From Opitutales bacterium (GTDB taxonomy: Bacteria > Verrucomicrobiota > Verrucomicrobiia > Opitutales > T3Sed10-336): a DNA stretch of 49,853 nt. The notes under the pieces are model-generated. The model was not told where the DNA came from. It searched no databases and saw nothing but the letters and a program-made list of their open reading frames with translations. The position numbers and the translations under genes are program-made. Location: positions 1-49,853 of the forward strand of contig JAIUMY010000011.1 in the NCBI GenBank assembly GCA_022565335.1, read 5' to 3'. Positions 33,253-42,839 of the stretch are shown here, piece after piece. The stretch's first letter is position 1. Every line of letters begins with the position of its first letter.

Positions 33253-33939
33253 CTATCGGTGGTCCCGGTTTATCTCGGGTTCATCGGCCATCTTCTTCTC
33301 CTCCATTGGAAAAATATGTTCGATGGAAAGAGCGACCGTCAGAGCCGCCAGAAATTGCACGAACATATACAAAAGGGCTGTCGAGACGGCCAATTTCCCG
33401 GAAACCACAAAACCGGCAATTGCCGCCGGATTGAAGGCGGCCACCATCTCTCCGCCTACGACGGCCAGGCCACCGGCGTATAAGCCTGCGATGATCAGCC
33501 CCTGCCAAAGTTTACGATTGATATCGGAGGTCAGCAGAGGTAACAGAAAAACCCAAACCAAAGCCAGAGTGAAGGCGAATTCGCCTAAGATCATCGGAAT
33601 AGCCTGGACATCGAAATTGAAAGACATCGTCTGCACAAGGTCTTTCTCCCTCGGATTCATTGCCATGGCGGTGAACGCTCCGCCCAAGGCCCCGGCGATT
33701 TGTACGCCAAAATACCAACCTCCTTCGGCTGGCGAGAGCTTCTTGTGCATTAAAGCCGCCAAAGTGATCGCCGGATTAAAATGGCCGCCGGAAATATGAC
33801 CCCCGCTAAGGGTCATGGCCAACAATACCAGACCAACGGCAAAGGGGCCCATGGCACCGCCTTGGTCAAAAACCGAAACTAAAATAAGGCTCAGAACCAG
33901 AAAATAGGTTCCTATAAATTCTATTGTGTATTTGGGCAT
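33253..33939 (-). CDS. Aquaporin/MIP family channel with atypical filter
   Basis: This is a six-helix MIP channel of 228 aa with both half-helix motifs: 'SGGHFNPAITLAAL' near residue 55 and 'AAFNPAAIAGF' near 175. In nearly all aquaporins and glycerol facilitators the second NPA is followed by Arg, which forms the selectivity filter; here Ala takes its place. The pore is therefore expected to be wider or less selective, and the substrate is uncertain (water, small neutral solutes). ATG 33939 fits the family start; the longer frame to 33987 adds non-homologous residues. The C-terminus is short and charged. Confidence 0.85.
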   Translation of the reverse strand: MPKYTIEFIGTYFLVLSLILVSVFDQGGAMGPFAVGLVLLAMTLSGGHISGGHFNPAITLAALMHKKLSPAEGGWYFGVQIAGALGGAFTAMAMNPREKDLVQTMSFNFDVQAIPMILGEFAFTLALVWVFLLPLLTSDINRKLWQGLIIAGLYAGGLAVVGGEMVAAFNPAAIAGFVVSGKLAVSTALLYMFVQFLAALTVALSIEHIFPMEEKKMADEPEINRDHR

Positions 33940-34062
33940 TTTCGTAAAGTAACACTTATAACAATAGAAATTGTATTCTGACAACAACTCAAAAGCGCTA
34001 AAACGAAAAACTTTTTTCTCGTTCCTTGCCAGAAAAGAAAAGCCGACGTAACCTTTGTTCCT

Positions 34063-34629
34063 ATGATCGTTGGAAAAGAAATCGAACTTTTACGGGATTG
34101 CCCCAGTACTATTATCCCCGCGGGGGATCCGATGACTTTGCCTAAAGGCAAGAAAGTCTTTGTTAGCCAAGCGCTTGGTGGTACGGTGACGGTACGCGCT
34201 GAGGGTGGACTCTTTCGTATTGCCGGGAAGGATTTGGATGCTCTTGGGGAGGATGTCGCCGCAGAGCTTGCCGAAGAACCGGAGGCGGAATCGCCCGAAG
34301 CAACCGGGCCGGTAAGTGAGGGACAGGTATGGGACGCTATGAAAACCTGTTTTGACCCGGAAATTCCCATCAATATCGTCGATTTGGGTCTCATTTACGA
34401 CCTTCGTCTGGATGAAGGAGAAACCGGGGGAAAGAAAAAAGTAAGCGTAAAAATGACCTTGACCGCCCAAGGTTGCGGTATGGGACCGGTTATTGCCGAA
34501 GATGCGAAAACCAAGATCGAAGCCCTGCCGGGCGTCGAAGCGGCCACGGTCGACATCGTTTGGGATCCGGTGTGGAACCCCCAGATGATTTCCGAGGAAG
34601 GCCGGAAAAAACTCGGAATCAATGGGTGA
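34063..34629 (+). CDS. sufT: Fe-S cluster assembly protein SufT
   Basis: SufT is a DUF59/MIP18-like protein that helps mature Fe-S proteins. The 188-aa product has the family N-terminal block 'ELLRDCPSTIIPAGDPMTLP', a linker rich in Glu/Ala, and the MIP18 domain: 'VWDAMKTCFDPEIPINIVDL', then 'GLIYDL' and 'TLTAQGCGMGPVIAEDAK', the conserved Cys included. No sufBCDS genes are in the window. The 3' end overlaps the convergent DUF4159 gene by 11 bp. Confidence 0.9.
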   Translation: MIVGKEIELLRDCPSTIIPAGDPMTLPKGKKVFVSQALGGTVTVRAEGGLFRIAGKDLDALGEDVAAELAEEPEAESPEATGPVSEGQVWDAMKTCFDPEIPINIVDLGLIYDLRLDEGETGGKKKVSVKMTLTAQGCGMGPVIAEDAKTKIEALPGVEAATVDIVWDPVWNPQMISEEGRKKLGING

Positions 34630-35653
34630 GGGCCAAAACGAATAAGTTTACCCCCAACTGGGTGTAAAACTGGTGGGCGTAGTCATTGATCTCCCGGCCA
34701 TGGTAGTATCGGAAGATGCGCCAGCGGCCGTCTGGTTCCTGCACCCAGGAAGGTGTCGCCGCTTCCTGGCAATAAATAATGTCTTTGCGGCCATCCTCCC
34801 GGGTGGCTTCAAAACGCGCCCCGCCATAAGCGGCTTCCTCAAGTTGATCGCTCAAACCTTCCGCACTTTCCCGCACCCGGAAGGAGATATTGTTTGACCA
34901 GGCTCCGGTCTGGGTGCGTCCCCAGCCCATCGCTATGATGGGGGAGGCGAGAACCGAGTAACGATCATCAACTTGAAGGCCCAGAAAGGAGTAGGTCCCC
35001 TGGGGCCATTTCTCCTCCACCACGTAATCCCGCACTGTGTCGGGTAAGTTGGAGGCATCAGGGAGGCCATCGAAGAATACCTGGAAAAGAGGGTCTGAAC
35101 GCGGCACCCGTTCGAAGGATTTTTCGGGGAAAACCTGCTTGAAGGCGTCCCGGATTGGGGGGCTGATTTCCCAGTCAGCAAAGCTGTGGTTTTGCCCGAA
35201 ACGGGGGTCATCGCGCAAGAATTCGGCGTTGATCCCGGCGTCGATGTAGATAAAGCCGCCGCGTTGCAAAAAGTCACGCAAGTTACGGGCCTCCTTTTCG
35301 GTCAGAGTCCAGTCCTGACGATCGGCAAAATTCACATAGATCAGCGGGTGCTTGAAGATTCGTTCGTCTTCGAAGGATTCGATGAAAAGCGGGTCCGGAT
35401 CAAGGTGTAGAGTCGTTTCCTCATTGATGGTGTTGATCAGGGTAGGCAGGGCGTTGCCGTAGTTGCGCCGCAACGGGTTACCCTCCACCAGTTGAACAAT
35501 CCGCAAGGCATCGGGGCGAATCTCCTCCGTCGGTGGGGGTGGTTTTATCGACTCCTGCGGGTCCCGCTCCGATTTGGCCCCGAAGGTTGGAACTGTGGGC
35601 AGGCACCAGATGAAGGCCAGAAGAAGAGTGAAGCGAAAGGTTTTAATAGTCAT
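34619..35653 (-). CDS. Exported DUF4159-domain protein
   Basis: The 344-aa protein has a signal peptide ('FRFTLLLAFIWCLPTVPTFG') and then a DUF4159-type domain: 'LPTLINTINEETTLHLDPDP', 'HPLIYVNFADRQDWTLTEKE' and 'NLRDFLQRGGFIYIDAGINA'. 'SFLGLQVDDRYSVLASPIIAMGWG' follows. Proteins of this group are usually encoded near MoxR-type ATPases and von Willebrand-factor proteins; these are not in the window. The domain fold resembles class I glutamine-amidotransferase-like proteins without an evident catalytic triad. It follows the HEAT-repeat gene by 14 bp, so they form an operon. Confidence 0.8.
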   Translation of the reverse strand: MTIKTFRFTLLLAFIWCLPTVPTFGAKSERDPQESIKPPPPTEEIRPDALRIVQLVEGNPLRRNYGNALPTLINTINEETTLHLDPDPLFIESFEDERIFKHPLIYVNFADRQDWTLTEKEARNLRDFLQRGGFIYIDAGINAEFLRDDPRFGQNHSFADWEISPPIRDAFKQVFPEKSFERVPRSDPLFQVFFDGLPDASNLPDTVRDYVVEEKWPQGTYSFLGLQVDDRYSVLASPIIAMGWGRTQTGAWSNNISFRVRESAEGLSDQLEEAAYGGARFEATREDGRKDIIYCQEAATPSWVQEPDGRWRIFRYYHGREINDYAHQFYTQLGVNLFVLALTH

Positions 35654-35667
35654 ACCGTGGTCGGTGG

Positions 35668-37224
35668 TTATTGGTTTTGCAGAACGGCTTCAATTTGCCG
35701 GGCTTCGCGGGAATTGGGGTTTTGTTCGATAATCTTTTGCAAATAGTCCCGGGCTTCGGAAGTGGGATTGCGCAAAAGCCCCTGGATGGCCTTGCGGCGG
35801 ATTTCCGGAGAATCCAAACGGGTCGCCCGAAAAAGAATCGTTTCCCAATTGGGGATTTTCTCCTGGGCAATCGCTTCCACCGCCTTCCCCTGTACTTCCC
35901 TATGGTCGTCCAACAGTAGTTCCATCAGAATGTCCTGTCGGTCTGCCTCAGGTACCCGGGGGAGAAGTTGCAGGACGGCTAGACGGTTGGCGGAGTGCGG
36001 ACTCTCTACCAGTCCCGTAAGATCCTCAGGGGACCAACGGCGGCCATGCCGAAGAAGAAAATTGACCGCTCTTTCGCGGATGTCACGGGCGTCGTCATGC
36101 AAGAGCTTATCAACCTCCTCAAAGGAAATCTCACGGGGATAATAGGTGAAAAGAGTTTGCGCAGTATGACGGCGATAAAGGGTGCTTTGATGACCCAGGC
36201 CCTCGACCAGAAATTCCCTGCCATTGGTACCGAGGTAGGCGGCGGCTTGCAGGATTTTTTCGGTGGTGTCTGAATAAAGCCGTCCGGCCTGTAGTTCGTC
36301 CAGTAGGGTTCGATAATCTTCCTTGGAGGGCGAGTTCGTAAACAAAGCCAGTGAGGCCTCCAGGCGAACTTGGCGGTCTTCGTCTTCGCTTAGGGAGTCC
36401 AGCGCGCGCAGTGCGTCCGGTTCGCGGTGGTGGGCCAGGTAGCGGGTCAGGTTCAGACGATAGGTTCGGTCTCCGCGTTCGACCAAGGTTTTGGCCTCGC
36501 GGGAAAAGGACTCTGAGGACAGCACGCGATCTCCGGTTTGAAGGGCAATCATGGCCACCTCCGGGTCGGGATCGTGAAGGAGAGCGATTAAACGCTCTTC
36601 GGGCAAAGGCACGTAAAGCTGCCGGTAATTGGAAATCATATTACGGCGCACCAGAGCATCTTCGTCGGAGAAGGCTTCGAACACCAAATTAGCGAATTCA
36701 TCCGGTAGGTCCCGTTGCGGTTCCCGGCGGTCCCGGTCGAAGGAAACCGGAAACGCAGAGGCTACAAAAGGCAGAACATTGGAAACGATTCTGCGGATTG
36801 AGACTTCCTCATCGCCCAAAAGGGCAAAAACCTGCCACTGCGCCTGGCGGGGTAAATTTCGGGGACTCTCGAAAAGTGATACCACCGCCGCCAGCCGAAC
36901 TGATCCGCTTTCGTCAGTGAGCGCTCGAATGACTCCCTCCCGGGCTTCAGGCAAGTTGTATTTTCCGAGAAGCATGACCGCCGCGCGGCGTTCGTCGGCA
37001 ACCGCCGACTGGAGGTTTTGCAGGGCGCGGGCCACCGTTTTCTGGCGCTCCGACTGGGGTTGCCTTTCCGGATCCGGTTGGTCCGCTGGGGGGAAGGACG
37101 GCAGATTCTGAATATCCGGAGCCGCCGGCGGGGAGACTTCCTCCTCGCCCATCGCGGAAGCCGGCAAGCCGCCTAATGAGAGACCCAAAAGGAAAGCGGG
37201 AAGATTTTTCAGGATTCGTAACAC
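35668..37224 (-). CDS. Exported HEAT-repeat protein
   Basis: The 518-aa protein begins with a signal peptide ('LKNLPAFLLGLSLGGLPASA') and a Pro-rich linker. It then consists of successive HEAT/PBS-lyase-like repeats, such as 'ADERRAAVMLLGKYNLPEAR', 'IRALTDESGSVRLAAVVSLF' and 'LDSPEIRRKAIQGLLRNPTS'. These form an alpha-solenoid for protein binding. No enzymatic motif is seen. It is the first gene of the pair with the DUF4159 protein, and both probably act in the periplasm. Confidence 0.8.
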   Translation of the reverse strand: MLRILKNLPAFLLGLSLGGLPASAMGEEEVSPPAAPDIQNLPSFPPADQPDPERQPQSERQKTVARALQNLQSAVADERRAAVMLLGKYNLPEAREGVIRALTDESGSVRLAAVVSLFESPRNLPRQAQWQVFALLGDEEVSIRRIVSNVLPFVASAFPVSFDRDRREPQRDLPDEFANLVFEAFSDEDALVRRNMISNYRQLYVPLPEERLIALLHDPDPEVAMIALQTGDRVLSSESFSREAKTLVERGDRTYRLNLTRYLAHHREPDALRALDSLSEDEDRQVRLEASLALFTNSPSKEDYRTLLDELQAGRLYSDTTEKILQAAAYLGTNGREFLVEGLGHQSTLYRRHTAQTLFTYYPREISFEEVDKLLHDDARDIRERAVNFLLRHGRRWSPEDLTGLVESPHSANRLAVLQLLPRVPEADRQDILMELLLDDHREVQGKAVEAIAQEKIPNWETILFRATRLDSPEIRRKAIQGLLRNPTSEARDYLQKIIEQNPNSREARQIEAVLQNQ

Positions 37225-37555
37225 AAGGGGGGACCGTTAATGTTCTATTGATGCGCAGAGTTTGCCATTTCTAATCAGACCTCAATCCAGTTTACGCGTT
37301 CCCCTGCGCTTTGCAAACGGGAAGACCTTCCGAAACTGCTAAAATTGCCTGAAGCAAAAGGGAAAGATCCCGCCGCCACGGGAATTTTTTCGCTGCCCTA
37401 AAAGGGGCAAAACAAACTTTTTCGGGAGATCGTCGCTGCGGGGTTGTCAGCGAGGGATATTTTTTCTCATACTCTTTCTATGAACGCAGCTCCAACCCTT
37501 TCCTGCCACGATGGCTGCTTTGAGCTTCTGGTGCTAACTCTGGTGCTAAGGTGAA
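37225..37555. other. Intergenic region between HEAT and lpxK genes
   Basis: This 331-bp region separates two divergent genes and should hold both promoters, but no clear consensus was found. A 24-codon ATG frame (37481-37554) ends 1 bp before the lpxK ATG and contains a direct repeat 'ggtgctaa'; its status as a leader peptide is speculative. No RNA structure was recognised. Confidence 0.4.
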
Positions 37556-38746
37556 ATGCGCTTTATTTTGGATCCAGTTAAGGAAGCTTTTCAACGTTTT
37601 GAGTTATTCACGGTTGATGTGATCTACGGGCGGCGAACGGGTTTCTGGGTGGCTTTTTATGCGGCCTTCCTTTCCGCTTTATCACTCCTTTTCAGCGCCG
37701 TTGCCCGCACCCGTTATTGGCTTTACCGCAATCGGATATTACATGATCGGCCACTGGGTTGCCTGGTCGTGGTAGTAGGGAACCTTACCGTGGGAGGCAC
37801 TGGCAAGACGCCGGTAGTCGAAAAATTTGCGCGGTCCCTGACTCAAAAGGGGCGGAAGGTGGCTATCCTGACGAGGGGCTACAAAAGCAAAAAGATTCCC
37901 CTGTGGCAGCGATGGTGGCGTAGCTTCACCCACAGCCATCAGGAAATTCCGCCACGGATTGTCAGCGATGGTGAAAAGGTTCTTCTCAATTCCGAGGAGG
38001 CGGGCGATGAGCCCTATATGCTGGCCCGGAATTTACCGGGAGTGGTCGTCCTGGTTGATCGCAATCGAGTCAATAGCGGGGTATACGCCATCAAGCGGTT
38101 TCAGGTGGACACCCTGATTTTGGATGATGGGTTTCAATATCTCCCCCTGAAAGGCCGGCTTAATTTGCTTTTAATCGATAAAACCAACCCTTTCGGAAAC
38201 CAACGTCTTTTACCCCGAGGCATTTTGCGGGAGCCCGTTCGCCATTTGAAAAGAGCGTCCTATGTGTTTGTGACCAAATCGGACGGTCGGCCCCATCCGG
38301 AAATCGACCGCGCCATCGAAAAATATAACCCGGGCGTCGAGGTGATCGAATGTGTGCATCGTCCTCAGTACCTTGAAAATTTTCATACCCAGGAAAAATT
38401 GCCTCTGACCGCTTTACAAGGAGGTCGGGTAGGGGCTTTCAGTGGAATTGCCGCACCGGACAGCTTTGAAGGGTTTTTGCGCCGCTATGGGGCCAATTTG
38501 ATTTTAACCCGCCGGTTTCTCGACCATCACCGTTTTACCACCCGGGAACTGGAAAAGATGTTTGCCGCTTTCGCCAAGGCGAAGGCCAAAATGATCATCA
38601 CCACCGAAAAAGATGCCGTCCGCTTGCCCCGCGATGACAGTATCCCTAAAAACCTTTATTTCTTACGCTTGGAAATTGATATTCTAAGCGGCGGTAAAGA
38701 CTTTGACAAAGCCGTTGACCGTATCTGTTTTCCGGGGCGACTGTAA
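37556..38746 (+). CDS. lpxK: Tetraacyldisaccharide 4'-kinase LpxK
   Basis: LpxK phosphorylates the 4' position of the lipid A disaccharide precursor at the inner membrane, so the cell makes LPS. The 396-aa protein has an N-terminal membrane segment ('[20 protein letters not shown]'), the P-loop '[14 protein letters not shown]', 'ILTRGYKSK' and '[24 protein letters not shown]'. The motif '[16 protein letters not shown]' is diagnostic. It is about 40-60 residues longer than many homologues, mainly at the N-terminus. It is monocistronic here. Confidence 0.94.
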   Translation: MRFILDPVKEAFQRFELFTVDVIYGRRTGFWVAFYAAFLSALSLLFSAVARTRYWLYRNRILHDRPLGCLVVVVGNLTVGGTGKTPVVEKFARSLTQKGRKVAILTRGYKSKKIPLWQRWWRSFTHSHQEIPPRIVSDGEKVLLNSEEAGDEPYMLARNLPGVVVLVDRNRVNSGVYAIKRFQVDTLILDDGFQYLPLKGRLNLLLIDKTNPFGNQRLLPRGILREPVRHLKRASYVFVTKSDGRPHPEIDRAIEKYNPGVEVIECVHRPQYLENFHTQEKLPLTALQGGRVGAFSGIAAPDSFEGFLRRYGANLILTRRFLDHHRFTTRELEKMFAAFAKAKAKMIITTEKDAVRLPRDDSIPKNLYFLRLEIDILSGGKDFDKAVDRICFPGRL

Positions 38747-38948
38747 ACTTTGAGGCAGGATTCTGCAGGGTCGACTTTCTGGCCTTGGAAATATCCGCTG
38801 TAAAAGGTGGGGCCAGCTTCCGGGTGCTTTCTTTTCCCGGCAAAAAGGAGTCTTTATTCTTTCCGCGTCTAAGGCGAGGTCGGCTGCTTCCCAGAGGCCG
38901 TCTTTGCGTGGAGTAAAGCTTCTCGAAAAACTAGCCTTTTGGTTTCTC

Positions 38949-40406
38949 TCAGGCCTGCAAGGCAGTTAATAAATCGGCGATGGAGACGCTGGCAATGGCC
39001 GAGGCTTGATCGCTGACCGCGAAAGGCAGGATTAAGGATTCACCGTGTAGGAGCGACCCGCAACTGTAAACTACGTTGGGCACGTATCCTTCACGTTCGG
39101 CACCTTGTGGTGAGATCAACGGTTCCCGGAGACGTCCGATGACTTTTCTGGGGTCCTCCAGATCCAGGAGTACCGCTCCGATACAATACTTCCGCATCGG
39201 ACCCACACCATGGGTGATCACGAGCCATCCGACCTCGGTTTCGATGGGGGATCCGCAATTTCCGATTTTGACGGACTCCCACATGGCCGAGGGGCGAAGA
39301 AGGATCTCCGCATGACTCCAGTGGTGGGGACTGTCCGAAAACATAATGAAAAGGTTCTCGTCATCCTGGCGCGAGAGCATCGCGTAGCGTCCACCAATGC
39401 GGCGCGGGAAGAGGGCCATGCCCTTGTTTTGGACCGCATCGCCGTTTAATGTGAGGATGTGGAAATGGAGAAAGTCCCGGGTTTCGATGAGTTGAGGGAG
39501 GATATCGTGTCCGTTATAGGCGGTATAGGTCGCATAGTAGAGGATCGATCCATCTTCCTCAAAAAAGCGTACGAAACGGGCGTCCTCGATGCCATTGGTT
39601 TCGTTGGATGAAACTGGGAAAATGATCCGTTCACTAATGGCCAGACTATCCGGGAACTGTATTTCGTAGTTGGAGTCGGCCAGCCACTGTATGCAATCAA
39701 GCGTATGGGCCAATTCGTGGGTCGTTGGCTGATGATGATGTCGTACCGTGCCGACACTTTTATTGAGATCACTACGCGTAAACCGAGCCTGCAGGGGGGC
39801 CAGCACTTCGTCAGCGTGCCAGTCATCGACCCCCATTTCCCGTAGTTTGGTGGCAAAGCTCATCTTTTGGTAGCCGGGATCGGAAATGATTTCCGGGGCG
39901 GTCACGAACCGGGAAACCGGATCGAGGGTGATGCGACCATTTTCCCCAATGGTTCCGGCGCGAAACTCAATGGAGGAAATATGTCCCTCGCCTGTGGCAC
40001 GGAGGCTCATGATGAAGCGCAATCCACCCTTCGGAACGTCGCTCTGGTCCGGGTGTGGAACGATCGAAGGATTGAAAATGGCGGCTGATTCGAGAGCGTA
40101 TTCTCCGGAAAACAAGGCCCCGATCAAGAGTTGTCGTTCGCGGGAGAGCAAAGGGTCCCTGGGAACGTGAGGCCGGACCATGGCGAAGTGAGCCAAAAGG
40201 GTGGATTCGATGTCGAAGTGACGTTCATCGAACTCCGCGAGAAGCTGTTGTAGATGTTTGGTTACCTCCTCTTCACGAAGGCTGGTGGCGCGTAGGATGA
40301 TCGCTGCGATTTGCCCGTCACTGCCGGGAATAAAAGGACGAATGATGACCCTTGCGGATTCGGGAACCAAGGTAACTTGGTGGCGGTGGAGACGAATCGA
40401 TTTCAT
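38949..40406 (-). CDS. GH130-like glycoside phosphorylase/hydrolase
   Basis: From ATG 40406 this 485-aa protein resembles the glycosidase family GH130 (beta-mannoside phosphorylases and relatives). Its five-bladed propeller blocks include 'NETNGIEDARFVRFFEEDGS', 'LYYATYTAYNGHDILPQLIE' and 'KGMALFPRRIGGRYAMLSRQ', then 'NLFIMFSDSPHHWSHAE'. Its ATG overlaps the stop of the preceding glycosyltransferase gene (ATGA), so the two work together. The sugar cannot be assigned; mannose-containing glycans are a guess from family knowledge. The longer upstream frame is only the other gene's sequence. Confidence 0.82.
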   Translation of the reverse strand: MKSIRLHRHQVTLVPESARVIIRPFIPGSDGQIAAIILRATSLREEEVTKHLQQLLAEFDERHFDIESTLLAHFAMVRPHVPRDPLLSRERQLLIGALFSGEYALESAAIFNPSIVPHPDQSDVPKGGLRFIMSLRATGEGHISSIEFRAGTIGENGRITLDPVSRFVTAPEIISDPGYQKMSFATKLREMGVDDWHADEVLAPLQARFTRSDLNKSVGTVRHHHQPTTHELAHTLDCIQWLADSNYEIQFPDSLAISERIIFPVSSNETNGIEDARFVRFFEEDGSILYYATYTAYNGHDILPQLIETRDFLHFHILTLNGDAVQNKGMALFPRRIGGRYAMLSRQDDENLFIMFSDSPHHWSHAEILLRPSAMWESVKIGNCGSPIETEVGWLVITHGVGPMRKYCIGAVLLDLEDPRKVIGRLREPLISPQGAEREGYVPNVVYSCGSLLHGESLILPFAVSDQASAIASVSIADLLTALQA

Positions 40407-42733
40407 GGGGAGAGCTGGTCGAGGGGTGAAAGGGGGCGGGTCTCGGAGACCGGTTGTTCCGCAGTGCGCATTTCGGCAAGGGCCAAATGAAAGGCGAGAG
40501 TGGATTCGGCCCCCTGATTCTGGCTGACCCGGCCCGCGTGGAGACCATCGCTGCACCCCCCGCTGGTGAATTCGTAGAGGGGGAGCCCCAGGTCGTTGCG
40601 GCCCAGAAACCATTCAAAGGCCCGCTTGGCTTCTTTAAGCCAATAGGCTTTTCCGGTGGCATGATGCGCTTCAATGCAGGCGGACACCATTGCTTGAGCT
40701 TCCACCGGTTGTTGGTCAAAATCGGCCCGGGGGCCACCTTTGGGGTAGAAACCATTGCTGCCAATGGGACGGAAACAACCGGACGGCCCTGTTTGCAGAG
40801 TAACCAACCACTGGAGGGACTCCAGTCCAATGCGAAGAGCCTCCTGATCGGGTCCCGATTGGCCGACCAACAGAAGGGCCTGGCAGAAGCGGGCGTTTTC
40901 ATAGGTGCCGCTTTCTTCAAACCAAGGCCATTCCTTGGTGGCATAGGTATGCCAGGATTTGATGAGTCTTTTGCCCAGGAGGGTTCGGAGCTTATCGAGA
41001 TCGGCGGACTCCGTAAAACGGCGGCGGTATTCGTGTAGTCCGAGGAGGGCGAAAGCCCAGGCCCGTGGGGATGAGAAAGTTTCCACGATGGGGATGGCCC
41101 GTTCGAAAAGTTGCGCGGAGAGCTGGGTGTGTCCCGCATCGCGGGACCGCCCGGCGCCGCTTCCAACGGCCCACAAAGCGCGTCCGTGACTGTCTTCGCT
41201 GCCGACCTTCTCGAGCCAGCAACGCCCGTGGCTCATGAAATTGCGGAACCTTCCGCGATCGTAGTCCAAAGCTGCCGCAAGAAACCCAAGATAGCCGGTG
41301 GCCAGTTTATTCAGGCTGTTCGAGGGCGGGGAGGCCCCGATTTCGTCGAGCAGGTTACACAGAATGAAGGCCCGGGCATTGTCATCGGTACAATAACCTT
41401 CATGGAAATTTGGCACGTTGAAAATCGCATGCTGGAAAATGCCCGTTCCATCGCTCATGCGCACAATGTGATCCAACAGGTGTGGCGGTAGGCCTTCAGG
41501 TCTCTGATTGAGGGTCCAGTTTGCAAAGGCGGCGCGAGGGTTTTCCTTTCGTTGTGCCCGGACCTCCCGAAATGTCTTGAGGTAGCGGTCGGCTACCGCC
41601 GACCAGATCATTTCCCGACCGATGGCGTGAGCTTGGCGGCGAATCTTCTGCATGCGGGCAGGATCGTCAAGTAGACCACAGACCGCCTTGGCGATTGCGC
41701 CGGGGTCGCGAAAGGGTACCAATTCCCCCCGTCCCTGGTCCAAAAGTTCCCGCGCATGCCAGTACGGAGTTGAGACTACCGCTTTCCCGGCTCCGAAAAC
41801 GTAGGCCAAGGTGCCGGAAGTCACCTGTTCCTCATTAAGGTATGGTGTTACATAAATATCCGTGGCCGCGATGAACTCCTTGAGATCCGGTGCGGAAACG
41901 AAACGGTTGTGGAAAATAACGTGGGCGCTCACCCCACGATCCTCGGCAAGGCGTTTTAGTTTAAGGCGATAGCGTTCCCCCTCGGTCGCCAGCAAATTCG
42001 GGTGGGTTGCCCCCAGCACCAGATACACGGCCTCCGGATGATCGCGTATGATCTCCGGCAAGGCCTCAATGACTTGTTCAATTCCCTTGCCCGGGCCGAT
42101 CAAACCAAAGGTGAACAGGACCTGTCGTCCTTCGACCCCGAACTGGGCCTTGGCGGGGCCGGACTCAGCGAACGGCACATCAGGGATTCCGTGTGGGATG
42201 ACGGCGATCTTCGCGTCTTGAAGGCCATAGGTTTCGCGGAGAATTTCCGCTCCCTTTTCCGCCATTACAACCAGGCGGTCACTATACGCGGCGAGCTCCT
42301 CCATAACTTGCCGTTGGACTGGGGTCGGGTCGCTCAGCACAGTGTGTAGTGTTGTTACGACGGGCATGCGAACCTCCCTGAGCAAGGCCAGGAGGTGACT
42401 GCCCCCGGGGCCCCCGTAGATTCCAAATTCGTGTTGCACGCAGAGAACGTCGGCCTGGTTGAAATTCAGGAAATCGGCCGCCCTCCGATAGGAGTCCAGA
42501 TCCTTTTCCAGTAGTTGAAAACGCACTTGCGGGGGATAGTCGTAGGCTTTCTCGTGGTCGTTAACCGCTCCGACATAGCATTCCGTTTGCGGAGCGGCCA
42601 AGGTTACGGCCTGACAAAGATCGTGCGTGAAGGTAGCGATTCCACAAAGGCGTGGAGGGTGGTTTCCGAGAAAGGCGATTTTCGGTAAATTGCAAGAAGG
42701 CTCTGGGCTGTTTAACGGGAGAGGAGGATTCAT
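40403..42733 (-). CDS. GT4 glycosyltransferase fused to an (alpha/alpha)6-barrel-like domain
   Basis: The 776-aa protein has two parts. Residues ~15-400 are a GT-B glycosyltransferase of family 4: 'GNHPPRLCGIATFTHDL', 'CVQHEFGIYGGPGGSHLLAL', 'FTFGLIGPGKGIEQVIEALP' and the E-x7-E-like 'YLNEEQVTSGTLAYVFGAG'. Residues ~420-760 are helical, with 'FNVPNFHEGYCTDDNARAFI', 'TYENARFCQALLLVGQSG' and 'WFLGRNDLGLPLYEF', resembling an (alpha/alpha)6 glycan-processing domain. It is coupled by ATGA to the GH130-like gene. ATG 42733 is preferred over the TTG at 42760. The role may be synthesis or turnover of a surface or storage oligosaccharide. Confidence 0.85.
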   Translation of the reverse strand: MNPPLPLNSPEPSCNLPKIAFLGNHPPRLCGIATFTHDLCQAVTLAAPQTECYVGAVNDHEKAYDYPPQVRFQLLEKDLDSYRRAADFLNFNQADVLCVQHEFGIYGGPGGSHLLALLREVRMPVVTTLHTVLSDPTPVQRQVMEELAAYSDRLVVMAEKGAEILRETYGLQDAKIAVIPHGIPDVPFAESGPAKAQFGVEGRQVLFTFGLIGPGKGIEQVIEALPEIIRDHPEAVYLVLGATHPNLLATEGERYRLKLKRLAEDRGVSAHVIFHNRFVSAPDLKEFIAATDIYVTPYLNEEQVTSGTLAYVFGAGKAVVSTPYWHARELLDQGRGELVPFRDPGAIAKAVCGLLDDPARMQKIRRQAHAIGREMIWSAVADRYLKTFREVRAQRKENPRAAFANWTLNQRPEGLPPHLLDHIVRMSDGTGIFQHAIFNVPNFHEGYCTDDNARAFILCNLLDEIGASPPSNSLNKLATGYLGFLAAALDYDRGRFRNFMSHGRCWLEKVGSEDSHGRALWAVGSGAGRSRDAGHTQLSAQLFERAIPIVETFSSPRAWAFALLGLHEYRRRFTESADLDKLRTLLGKRLIKSWHTYATKEWPWFEESGTYENARFCQALLLVGQSGPDQEALRIGLESLQWLVTLQTGPSGCFRPIGSNGFYPKGGPRADFDQQPVEAQAMVSACIEAHHATGKAYWLKEAKRAFEWFLGRNDLGLPLYEFTSGGCSDGLHAGRVSQNQGAESTLAFHLALAEMRTAEQPVSETRPLSPLDQLSP

Positions 42734-42839
42734 AGATATAAAAAAGGAAGGACCAGACAAACCGGAAAAACGGATTTGCCACCTATCGAACGACTCCTGC
42801 TAAAAAACCCTGCGACATCATTTCAGTGGAAATGACTTA

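Noticed and set aside
37481-37554. 24-codon frame just before lpxK as a leader peptide
   Set aside because: No terminator/antiterminator structure or codon run supports attenuation; position alone is weak evidence.
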